Notes under the pieces: generated by a model
Seen by the model: the letters and a program-made list of their open reading frames with translations, nothing else
Database searches by the model: none
Told to the model about the DNA's origin: nothing
NCBI RefSeq assembly: GCF_028372415.1
Contig: NC_092878.1
Location: 31,215,903 to 31,279,902, forward strand
DNA length: 64,000 nucleotides
Source of the DNA: Notamacropus eugenii
Lineage: Eukaryota > Chordata > Mammalia > Diprotodontia > Macropodidae
Reading direction: 5' to 3'
Position numbers and translations under genes: made by a program
In this document: one piece after another, positions 24,013-36,600 of the stretch
Layout of the letters: every line of letters starts with the position of its first letter
How positions within the stretch are numbered: position 1 is the first letter of the stretch

Positions 24013-24686
24013 TTTATTCTATTTCCCTCCCCCCCGCCCCCAGCTTCTGTACATCTTAATTCTCTGACAGACACAGCCACTTAATCATTAAGTTGAAGCT
24101 GAGATAGTTGGAAGTTGTTTGATTTTTTGATTCATGGATTAAGATCTTTTAGCTTCTTCAAAGACAGTGGAAAAACTGTGAATAAGGAAGAACAGCTATC
24201 AAGTCAATAGAAAGTTTACCTGTTGCCCTTCTTGCTAATGACATCTAGAAATCTAATGTGCAAAAACGATCCTCTTTCCAAATGTGTGCCATAAGCAGAT
24301 CTGACTTTCCGGTCATATTATAATGATTGTTCAGAATGTATTTCTAATAGAAGTACACGTTCAGTCACGGTCACTTGACTATTAACTAAGTCATGCTTTA
24401 CCACCAAACTCATAGAAGGAGGATTAATAAACTCTTCTACAAGGCCAGAAAAAAATTCGCTTCTGTTTTGATGTATAATGAAGCTAACTTTTTTTTTAAT
24501 GGTGACAAATGATATCCTTAGTACAAGTTAACGGCTTCATGACAAGAGAGCGGATTAAACTGCATTTCTCAGTTATAAAAGTAGAAGAGAATGTTTCCAT
24601 GAACCTTCAGCAACAGACGGAATCACCTCTGGACGGATGGAAACTGCAATCTTGCCAACTTAGCTCCTGAATCTCAACCACAGGGT
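24013..24686 (-). promoter_or_regulatory. TUBGCP4: Probable TUBGCP4 3' UTR with candidate polyadenylation signal
   Basis: On the minus strand AATAAA occurs at 24018-24013, about 670 bases after the stop. A variant ATTAAA lies nearer, at about 24501-24496. Which is used cannot be told from sequence. Either leaves more than 1.2 kb between the two convergent transcripts. Confidence 0.45.
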
Positions 24687-24699
24687 TCATACCCCAAAA
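24687..24699 (-). CDS. TUBGCP4: TUBGCP4 terminal micro-coding segment (residues 663-666 and stop)
   Basis: After TTTTGCAG, the bases T-TTT-GGG-GTA-TGA complete Ser and give FGV-stop, against SFGM-stop in human. The phase fits exon 17 exactly and no better candidate lies between 24 and 25.2 kb. The 3' UTR continues to lower coordinates. Confidence 0.65.
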
Positions 24700-27600
24700 C
24701 TGCAAAAGAAAAAGACACCATCACATACTTTTCCTGCAAAAAAACTATAGATGTGAGACAGTTTCACATTCAAAATCAAGGAATCGTAGATAGCTCCTAG
24801 CCTGTCTTCTGTTACCATCAAAAGATCAGCTGGGAGGAGGCTTAGAAAAAATTACTAAGACCAAAGAAGTCTTTTTTTTTCTCTTTAGGAAAAAGTTTGA
24901 AGAAAGATAAATGGTAAAACTGAGCAAATGATTCCTACTATGCCCTCTTGCTCACAAACCCACACTATAAGAAGGGAGAAAAAATCGTACTGAAGAGACT
25001 GTTCAGTATAAAAAAGCTTGATCTTTTTACATGAGGCAGCATGACACAGGCAGAGGGCAGCCCACTGGATATAAAGTCAGAGAAGCTGAATTCAGTACCT
25101 GGTACTGCTATTTATGTGACTTTGGGCAGTCTGAGACATTAGGTGTCAATTTCCTCGTTGTAAAATAAGGGGGTTGGAGTAGAAGATCCCTCCGGTGCAG
25201 TGTATGATTCCAGGAACCTAGTCAGCTGAATACCTAACCTGTGCCTACCTGCCCAGAGTCCCACCAGCCTGGGTGTAATACTTGTTGTAATCCAGTCGTA
25301 GCAGTAGTTGAGCCAAATCTGAGTTTATTTGATGATTCCGGACGCTGGAAAGGATCTTAAAGAGGAGTGAAGACTGACGGCTAAAACCCTGCAGGAAGGA
25401 ATAACAGGGATTCAAGCGAATTCACCCCAAAACCTCATTCTTCTTTTACCTATAGCTGGAGAAGATGAAGAGTTTCATAGGAAGTGCCTTGAAGTCCAGG
25501 GGACTGATTGTGGCTGTACACCAGGGCAAGTGCAGGGAACAGTAACAAATGCCAACTGACTGCTCTACCCAGTGCTGGGTCACAGATACAGGGTGGGCGA
25601 GGAAGGGTCTTGTACCTAGTAGGGATGGTGTTACAGGCCAAGGAGCAGTCACAGGCTCCAGGCTATGCACTGAGCAAGCAACAACTTGAGAAACAAGCTA
25701 TGTGGCCCTGATCTGGGGAGTGGGGCTGGCAGCTGAGGGTGGGAAGGGGTCTCAGTTTCAGCATCAAGCCTAGTCTGAAGCTGGTAGGATAATAACCAAG
25801 GCAAGAATTCTAGACCAAAGGGCACCCTTTGTTCTGTCATCCTAAATTGCAGAGCTTTCCTGTGATAGTGGCTGATTCCAGCAGCAGTCCACTGGAACTC
25901 CAGTAAGCAGCAAGCCTCCAATTGTGTTGCTCAGACCCCAAACCAGGCCAGGAACCTGCAGAGCTGTGATCGTGAGGAAGGCACTCATTTCACCTTGGAT
26001 CAAACCTCTCTGGGAGCACTGGAAGCTTGCAGGTCCAGCCTGAACTTCCCCTGAGACCTTGGAATAACAATAATACCCCCCAAAACGCAGCATCAAGACC
26101 CAAGAGGACGCAAATATAGCCCAGTCTGGACTTCACATAAAGACTGAAATCGAGAAGTAAGCTGGAAAAATGAGCAAACAGAAAGAAGAATCCCACCATA
26201 ACAAATTATTGGTGAGTCAAGCAGACGCAGAAGAAAAAAATGACTCCAAAACATCTATAAGCAAAGTCTTGAAGAAAAATACAGCTTGAGTACAAGTTCC
26301 TAGAAAGGAAGATGCAAGCTTACTTTTTCAATGCACAAAGACTTTTTCTTGTTTTTTGCGGGGGTTCCAAATTCACACATTCCCTTCACTCCTTACGAAA
26401 CCCAGTAAGAAAGCAAAAAACTCCAAAACCTATTACAAGTATGTCTAGTAATGCAAAACAAAGTTGCACGTTAGCCAAGTTGAAAGCTTAAACAATTTTC
26501 TTTATACATAAAAGCAGTAGAGGAAAAGAACTGGATGGAACACAGAATTAGAGAACGAATAGTTTGAACAAGAAGAACAACCGTACCCATGCAAAAGACT
26601 CCATGAAAATCAGAATGGGCTAAAGAAAAGAGAACGACTTCATGAGACAAAAAATATTAAAACAATGTCAAGGAAACTGCCTCCATCTCTGGGAACCAGA
26701 AGGCAGTGTCAGTTATCCGGTAGGGATTTGTTAACCGTCTATTGTGCCTGGAGTGTGCTGAGCACTTCAGATACGGATAGAGGCACAAGGTAGTTTCTGT
26801 TCTCAAGGAGGAAACAACTGTGTACAAACGAGCTGGACACGTGGTAGATCTGAAATTCTCCAGAGAAGGAAGGCCTCCCAGTGAAGGGGATCAAGAAAGA
26901 CTTCCTGGAGAAGGCAATGTTTCAGCTGGATCTTGAAGCCAGGAAATGGAAATGACCAGAAAGAGAATTCCAAGCATAGGGGGCAATGACAAGGCCTGCA
27001 GTTTGGAGACAGAAAATCATGTGGGAGGAGGAGTAAGGAGGCCAGTGACACTGGATCACAGAGTACGTGGTAGAAAGGCAGCAGAGGGCTGGGTATGGAG
27101 GGCTTTGAATGCCAAACAGGGTTTTATACTGGATCCCGGGGGTTATAGGGAGCCATTGACATTCACTGAGTAGGAAGTTGACATGGAGAAATCTGCACTT
27201 TTAAGAAGATTAATTTGGGAGACGAATGGAAGGAAGGTGGACTGGAGTGGGGAGAGCCTAGAGGCAGGGAGATCAACCAGTAGGCTATTTCAATAGAAAA
27301 GGAATGAGGTAATAAGGGCAGGTACTAGAGCATTAGGTGCAGTGTCAGAAGAGAGGGATATAGGACATGTTTTGATGTAAAATCAACAGGACATAGGAAC
27401 AGATTGGATATGGGGAGTAAAAGAGAGTGAGGACTTGAGGATGAGATCTAGGTCTGGTGTTATCCTCAGCAGTAACAGGAAAGTTCAGAAGAGGATAGCT
27501 TTTTTGGGGAAAGTTAATGAATTCAGTTTTAGACATGTAGAATTTTAAGATGTTTCTGGGAGGAAGCCAAGAGGGCAGAGTAGCATGAAGCAGTATAACA

Positions 27601-30600
27601 AGCTCCATCCCCTAAAAAACCAAATTACTCCAAACAAATTTAGAAAACTCACCAGACTGAATCTTGATGGGTAAATCTAGGAAAAGTAACACTGAGTCAT
27701 TTGTCCACTCCAAGTCATTCTAGGGAGAAAGATGGAGAGGTCTGCGAATACTGGGGATGAAGTCTGGTACAGAGCACCCCAGGCATGAAATACTGCAGCT
27801 CTTAGGGAGACACTGTGTACTAAGGCAAGAGGAAACCCCAGACCCATATTAGGGCACTGCATACAGAAAGCAGGAACAGGTGTTAACTGGCACTTTTGGT
27901 AGCCACTACCCAATTCTGGGTCACAGATTCTTGGCAGACTGAGAAGGAAACCTGTCCCAGGGGGTGGTAATCCTAAACCAGAGAGTACAGAAGTAGTAAT
28001 GATGTGGGTCCCAGAATGGGGTGCCAGCTTCTAGCCCAGTGTGATCACCTGTAGAAGAATAACCCTCGTGGGAATTCTAGACCAAAGGGGAGCTGACAAC
28101 TCCATCACTCTGAACTGGCAGCTTTCCAGGTAGCTGGTAGGGTAAAGTCCAGCAGCCTACTGCTGCTCAGATCCAAACCCAGGGCAGGATCTTGTAGAGC
28201 TCAGATCAAGAGGCAGTGATCAGACTTTGCTCAGGATCAGACCACTTTGGGGACACCCCAAATTACAATGTTCAATACTCCAAGAAAGCAGCCACAGGAT
28301 CTGCCTAGACCTTCCCTCCAGAAGTGTGGAGGGCCCATGCCTAACATCAAGTTTGAAGTTAGGAAGTAACTATTATGGTGGCAGGGAAGCTCCAGACAAG
28401 CCTCCATGAAAAGATTACTCCAAAATATCTAAAAGCAAAGCCTAGAAGAAAAATACACCTTGGGCACAAACTCTCTTGTAATTGTTGGAAGAGACAAAGC
28501 AAGAGTTTTTAAAAAAAGAGATGAAAAGCATTTTTGTAAATTAAGTGAGAGCATGTGAGGAAAAAAATGGAAAGGAAACAAGAACTATGGATGAACAAAC
28601 TGAAAAAGGAATGAACAGCTTGGCACAAAAGGTGCAGATCCTTGCTCAAGCAACAAACTTCCTGAAATTAGAATGGACCAAAAAGAAGCCAATGATTCTA
28701 TGAGGCATCAAAAAATATTAAAAGTCAAAAAGGCTGGAAAAAATAGAAGAAAATGCAAGGAATCTCACAGCAGAAACAACTGAACTGGGAACCTCATCAG
28801 GAGAAAAAAAATTTAAGAATCATTGAACTATCTGAAGCCCATGGACAAAAATAAGAGCCTAGACATCTTACTTCAAGAACTCGTAAAAGAAAACTGCTTA
28901 TATCTCTTGGAACTTAGAGAGCAAAGCAGAAACGGAAAGAATCGACCAATCACGTCCAGAAAGAAACTCCCAAACTAAAATTCCCAGGAACATCATAGCC
29001 AAAATCCAGAGCTTCTGGGTCAAAGAAAAAATCCTCCAAGTTGCCAAAAAGAAAGAATCTAAATATCAAAGAGCCACAGTTGGAAGCATACGTGATTTAG
29101 CAGCCATCAGTATAAGGAATGGAGAACTTGGAATACAGTATTTCAGAAAGCCAAAGACTTAAGGTTAGAGCCAAAAATAACATCAGTAAAACTGAGTATC
29201 ATACTCAGGACTAAAAATTGACTTTTAATGAAACAGAGGACTTTCAAGCATTCCTAATGAATGCTTGGTAGAAACTCTGAAGTTCAAACACAGGAGTTAA
29301 GAGAAAAATAAAAAGGTAAACAAAAATGAACAATGAAAAAGGCCTAGACAAGTGTAATTGCTTACATGCAAACATGGGGAGATGATATGTCACCTGAATC
29401 CTATCATCACCAGGAGTCATATGAAATCTAATTAGGCAAAGCCTGGGAGTGGTTTTGCTGATGTCTTGGTGATCTTAAAAGAATGGAAAGAGGGGGGAAG
29501 TATGATATATTCAGGAGGGAGGGAAGGGAAAGGTTAGGGAAAACTACTAACTTTTGGGGCACAGCTCCCAATTGCTTTCCAGAATGGCTAGACCAAGTAC
29601 AGCTCTACTGACATGATACATTAATGTGCCTATTTTCCTATATATTTTCCAGCATTTGCCATATTCCTTTTTTGTCACTTTTGCCAAACTGAGGAACATG
29701 AAGTGGAACCTCAGAGCTGTTTTAATCTGTATTTCTCTAATTATTAGTGATATAGGCATTTTTTTCATTTGACTTCTGAGAGCTTGGATTTCTTCCTCTG
29801 AAAACTGCCTGTTTATAGCCTTTGACCACTTGACAACTGGGAGACTTATTCTTGTGAATCTGAAATATTTCCCTTTAATTTTTAGAACTATGTCCATTAT
29901 CAGAGAAAATTGCTGTAAATATTTTTCCATTTTTGCTTCTCTTTCAACTTTAGCTGCACTGGTTTTGTGCACAATCAAAACTGTCCTATGATCCTCTCTG
30001 TTCTTTGTTCGGGCATGAATTCTTCCCCTCTCCAAATATCTTACAGGTCATTTCTTCCTTGCTTTTAAAATCTATTTATGATGTTACCCCTTATGTCTAA
30101 GACACATACCCATTTGGCTAGTACCTTGGTATACGGTATGAGATGTTTAAACTATACACTAGTTTCTGCTAGACTGCTTTCCAGTTTTCCCAAGTTTTTG
30201 TCAAATAGCAAGTTCTTACCCTAACACCTGGGATCTTTGGGTTTATCAAATACTAAGCTACTGGGCTCATTTGCTTCTATATATTATATACCTAATATGT
30301 TTTCCTGATCAGCCTATTTCATAACAAGTACCAAATAATTTTGATGACTGTTTTGTAGTATAGTTTAACATCTGGTACTGCAGGCCTGCTTCCTTCCCTC
30401 TTTTTATCACTATTTCCCTTGAGGTTTTTAGTCTTTTATTCTTTCAGATAAATTTTATTATTTTTCTTAGCTCTATAAAGTAATCCTTGGATAGTTTGAT
30501 TTGAATGGCACCAAAGAAGTAAATTAATTTAGGCAGCAGTCATTTTTATTATGTTGGCTCAGCCTACTCATGAGCAATGAATATTCTCCAATTATTCAGA

Positions 30601-33600
30601 TTTGTCTTAATGTTACGAGTGTTCTGTAGTTGTATTCATACAGTTCTTGTGATGACCTTAGCAGGTAGATTCTCAAGTATTTTACACATTCTGTAGTTAT
30701 TTAAAAAGAATTTCTCTTTTTACCTCTTCCTCCTGAGTTATGTTGGTAATATGCAGAAATGCTAATGATTTCTGTGGGTTTATTTTATATCTTGTAAATT
30801 TGCTGAAGTTGTTTGAATTAATTCTTCAGTTAACTCTCTCGAGCTTTCTATGTAAACCGTTACATCATATGCAAAAAGTGTAACTGTGTTTCTTCTGTCC
30901 ATGCCTATTGCCTCAGTTTCTCTTTCATGTCTTACTGCTCTAGCTAGCATTTCTAACATTCTATCAAATTGTGGTCGTGATAATGGACATCCTTACTTTA
31001 CCCTTAATCTGATTCAAAGACTTATAAGTTTATCATTACATATAATGCTGGCTTTGGTTATAGATAAATACTACTTATCAAATTAAGGAAAATACGTTTA
31101 TTCCTGTGCTAGTTCCTAGTCTTTTTCAAACAGGAATGGGTGTTGTATCTTGTCAAACGCTTTTCTACATCTCATAAAATCATGATTTTGGCCATTATGA
31201 TTAACATGGTCAGTTAGGTTTATAGTTTTACTAATATCTAACAAACAATGCCTTCTTGCTATAAATCCAACGTGGTCATACTGACATGTCTGTGCTATGT
31301 TGCTGAAGTCTACCTGTAAATATTTCATTGAAACATTTTGTATTGTTTTCATTAGACATATCAGTTTATAGTTTCCTTTTCTTTGTTTTAATGTTTTTTT
31401 AAACTTATCCAATGAGGAAATTTGTTTTGTTTGACTATACATATTTATTACAAGAGTTTTGTTTTACTTTCTTTTTCATTGATGAGTGAAGGTGGGACGG
31501 AGAGAAAGTAGATTTAGGTTAATTGAAAAAAAGCAAAATTTCATTTAAATAAATTCCACAGAAGAGGATGGCAGCTTACTCTCTAGCTGTCAGGACTGTC
31601 CCTGTCCAGCTCCATTCTGGCAGACTTACCTTCACTAGAATACTCAGCTGGGCAGCCCCACGCTCATCTAGAGGGCCCAGATTCTGGCTGACCAGTGAGC
31701 AGAAACTGTGACAGAGATCTAGGATTTCATTCAGGCAGTGGAACACCTATATTAAAAAAAAAAAAATAGTAAAAGAAGGAAAATGGGCATGCTATGGGGA
31801 ATGACAGCTTAGAGGATTCAGGGTCTTCTATTCCCAAGAACACGCCTACAATTCTAACCTTTCTTCTTGGGCTCCAGGCTTATGTCTCTGATTGCTGGAT
31901 ATATTCATTTCAATTGGAATGTCCTATGGTACCTCAAATTCAGTATGTTTGAACAACTCATTATCTTTAGTTACTCAAAACTACTTTACCCTTTGGGATT
32001 CCCAATTTCTAGTCATTATCTCCTGAACATGCCACAGAAAATCCATGAATGTCTTTATTCATCCTATATATCCCCTGTATGGCATGTACAAAATACACTT
32101 CTTTTTTCCTCTTTTTATTTTTCCATTTCTCTAAGTCTTTCTTCAAGGCCTAACTTAAGGCCCACTTCTTCCATGAAACCCTGACTGCCCTAATTTTTAC
32201 CAAGCACTCTAGCATTTACTGGCTGTGCCATTTATTTGGTGCTATAGTAACAATACAATTGTATGCATAATCTGTCTTCCCAATTACACTGTAATCTCCT
32301 TGAGAGGTTTGGATCCTGACTGTCTGATATACAGCCTTAATGGAGCAGGTGCTAAAGGACTACTTGTTGATGAAGTTCTAGTTCCATCATCCCCTCTCCA
32401 AAGTAGAACTGAACTCAAACCATCCAAGGCAGGAAGCTGATCCTAATGCAGGGGTGGGGAACCTGCAGCCTCCAGACCACATATGGCCCTCTAGGTCCTT
32501 GAGTGAATCCAAACCACACAGAACAAATCCCCTTAATAAAAGGGTTTGCTCTGTAAAACTTGGACTCAGTCAGGGCCACACTTGAGGACCTAGAGGGTCA
32601 CATGTGGCCTGGAGGCCAGAGGTTCCCCACCCCCATCCTAATAGTTCACAGACATCTTTAGCAGAACAAGCATTTCACTCACTCTTACTTTTCATCATTA
32701 CCACACATACACGCTAATGTAAAGCAGTTTCTGTTTCCTTTGCCTTAGACTATTCTTCTGTTCCTTATCTATCTCAGAAACCTGAATACATATCATCTGT
32801 GCTGTCTCCTATTTATAAATATTGCGAAATACCAACAAAAATGGGGAATAAAGATCTGATTAATGGAAGCCTGTTGTCTTGTCAACTCAATCAGCATCTG
32901 AAGAAGGGGAAGATTTAGTGCTATAAAAACTTCAGAAAGCCAAACGAGCCCCACTTACAGGTTTCAGCAAGATGAATGACTGAGCCAGCAAGTTGCTCAG
33001 GAAGTGGTCATGAGCCAACTGGATGCTCTCAAAATCCCTTGTGGAGTTAATCTGATGGAGGAGCTGGGAGAATTGAGACTCCAGCACATCTACCTGAAGG
33101 AGAATTAGAAGTAATTAAAGTATTTTATGGGACACAATCACTCTAGGATAGAAAGGATAGTGAGGCATCTGAAAAATAAAACACAGAAAACTCCCCTGTG
33201 CTCTTGAATTGACCAAGAAAGCCCTTGTTATGTGGCATGACATTGGCAGGGAAAGCTGAAAACCTGGTTCAACCCAGCCTCCTGTCATTAAAGCAGATGT
33301 TTTATGTTCATACTGACTGACTCAGTTACATTTTATTAAAATTTAAAGACTTATGGAACACTTCAAAAAAGCAAAACTGCAGTGATGCCAAAGACCTGAG
33401 ATTTCATCCCGAGGATGGTTCCTTCAGTGAATTATATTGCCACCACTCTATACTTTAGCAGACAGTCTTTGTGAATTGCTGTGACCAAACCAATTCATCA
33501 GCTGACAATCAACCATCTAATGTGAAGCCTTTCCTAACTTAGTGAGGCTGGTCATATGGCCTGACCTGAAAGTTCTGTCAGGACTTGCACTTTACTGACA

Positions 33601-36600
33601 ACTTGCAAAAAATCTCAGGGTCAGCTTCCTGTCACAACAAAACAGAGCAGGATTTTAGGGTGATGCCAATGTCATCCTATCCACAAGAACTTAATAAGTG
33701 CCTTAGTGGTGCTGCTCATATGAGATTGCTAGTGCTTCTGGGGCTTCTTATGCCTCATCAATACCATTGCACATAGCAATCCTAAAAACCACGGCCAATT
33801 TTTTTCTCTCATGAGCGTTCCCCCAGGGCAAGAATAAAACATCCCTGCAAGACCTTTCTCCTGCCCTTTCTTCATCTCCCATGTACCATTCAACTTTCAG
33901 CACAGACCTGGAGATAATACTGAAGATTATCCACCAAGAAGGCCATGTGGTTCCATAGGCGCCATTTAATGGCATCGCTCTGGTTAGACTTGAGATGCTT
34001 GCGCTGCATTTGGAGAGCCCAGCAGTGCTGCAGTTCTGCCTGCACTCGTCGTACGCTGAGCAAGTACTTGAAGACAACATTGTACCTGGGTCCAAAACAA
34101 CCACCGTGAAGCTAGACTCTTCCATTCCCAGCTACCTCCCCTTTCCCCTCAGTCAAGTCCCAGATTCCTCCTCTTCCTCCCTTTTTCTTTCCCATTTTCA
34201 AAAAGAAAGGATTTGAAGCTAGCCAGAGAAGGGCCCTCTCTACTGGAGGCAAAGTCCTTGTTCCTTTCTCCTGAGGCTCAGCCCAATGCATGTTTCTGTC
34301 CCAGGACTTTCCATTTCACTCATGGGAGGCCCAGCATTCCAAACAGCCTCTGCTCCTTCTACCTTTACTTTGCAAGTCATGCCAAACAACACCTGCCTTA
34401 CAAAGTTCACTGAACTATACAGAGGTCATGAGAAACAACAGGTGACCAGCCTTTGGGGAATGTAAACCCCTCAAAGGCAGGCATGTTTTTTCCACAATCT
34501 CTTAGGGCTCAGGATTGTGCCATGTGCATGATGAACTCTTAATGTTATGTAATGGTTAGCTGTCTGAGAGTGATACAACGTTCTTTGAAAAGGAATGAGT
34601 TTCCTATCTCCACAAATATCCAAATGGTGGTTGAATTACTCTTTCAAAGAAAGAACTCCTGCCCTGGGAGTGAGGCTGTACTACATAACTTGTATGGTCC
34701 CTTCCAATTCTAGAGTCTGTGATTCTAAACTTTTTATTCCTCCCTAGGTCGTGACAGCTGCTGACATGGGAGAAATGTCAGAGGACACATATTGAAGACA
34801 AGCACTTGGAAGAAGAGTTGATTCCTAGGGGAACTGGAACTATGTGACCTCTCATCTTGGCATGAGTTTACACAGAAAAATAAGAAACCTAATTTCCTTC
34901 AATTCTAAAATAATCCCTGTTGAAACCTGCCTTCTTCAAAGGGCTCAAGGACACATCCAGCATCAAGCTTATTATGCCGATCACTGCCACCTCAAATTAA
35001 TTTCAAAAACAGAAGCAACATGGCATATGAGGAAGACCTAGGAGTTTGGAGGTTATTGAATCCAACCCCCTCATTCAACAGATGAGGACACTAAGGCCTG
35101 GGGGCTTTACATGACTTGCCCATCAACACAGAGGTAGCCAATGGCACAGCCAGGATTCACACTCAGGTTTAGTGATTCCAAGGTGAATGCTATTTCTACT
35201 AAACCATACTACTTCCCCAAGGGCTCTTTTACCAGAAGTTCTCTAAACAGTTTTAGGTCAGCATCTGCAGGTTAAATAGACTGGGGTGGAGATGGATGGA
35301 TTCTTGAAGTTGTATCTCCTGGGCCTGCAGATTACTAACAACTGGTCAGAGGGCCTCTATCTTCCCTGCCATAGTTAGTGTTTGCTAGCAAAAAGCTCAC
35401 AGAGGTCTTGTAAACCTACTTCTCCAGGACAGCAGGAGTGAAGAGAATGTGCAGAGGCCACTGCACTTTGTAGGAAAGACCGAGGGCTGCCCAGCCTGAC
35501 GCAGGGGCTTCTCGGGGAGAGGTGTCCCGAGAAGGTGCTTCTTGTGCTTGAGTAACATCTAAGGCAAAAAAAAAAAAAAGAAAAAGAAAATGAAGAAACT
35601 TCAGTCTAATTAAGACAGACAACTTGTTTTGTTGAAAGAAGAATGCACATGAATAACATGAGAGAAAAAACCAGGGGGATGTCTAAGACACAAGGAGGAA
35701 AACATAGTGGGCAGAGGGCAAGGAAACAATGTGTAGGCAGGTTTTTTGGTAGATCTTAGAGATTATTTTGTTGTCTTTAGAGACAGAGGCAGCTGGAATA
35801 AGACAAGAACTGACGCATGGCATAATGAAAAAACCCTTGGCTGCTAATGAAGTGGTCTGGATTCCAATCCTGGCTGTGCCACTCATGAGTCTCGGGAAGT
35901 CGTGTAACCACCCTGTATCCCTGTTTCTTAATCTTTAAAATGAAGAGGCTGAACTAGAAGATTTCTTAGGACCCCCTGAGTGCTAAAGGTAGATAACTCT
36001 AAGATGAAAACCATATAAGCGTCTTCAGAGAAGGAAGCAGCATCAGGAAAAAAGGGAGGAACAATGATATGCGAAGGAGAGAGAAAGGGAATTAATACCC
36101 TTATGTTCCTTTCCATGGTACTCAATTGTCAGGTGAAGCAGAGGGAGGAGGTTGTCATCATCTAACAGCACCTTGTGGGCAGACTGCTGGAAGGCCACAT
36201 TAACATCTGGCAGAGAGAAAGAACAAGGAGCAAATAATAGCACCTGGCTATATGATGAAGCCTGGAAGAAATGTTCTCCCATCCAACCCTGCCTGACCGT
36301 CAGGAACAAACACTATTTGACTTTGGGGTCCAGACCACACCATTTCATACAGATATCATTCGTTATGTGGCTGCTTGTCCCAGGAGATGACTGCAGTGTG
36401 ATGGAAGCTATCCAGGCCCACTGAAATGGCTTCCCTAGGCAGCAACAGAAGGTAAGGAGGCTGCCCCTCAAGCCCTCAATGAAGAAGCTGAGAGTTGGGC
36501 TCTTCTCTCAAGGAAAGTAACTTAGTCATTCACTCTTCTGTTGAGTACTTACCATGCTCAGTTACTGCAGTGGGCGGTGTCTTTAACATATGCTGGGCTG

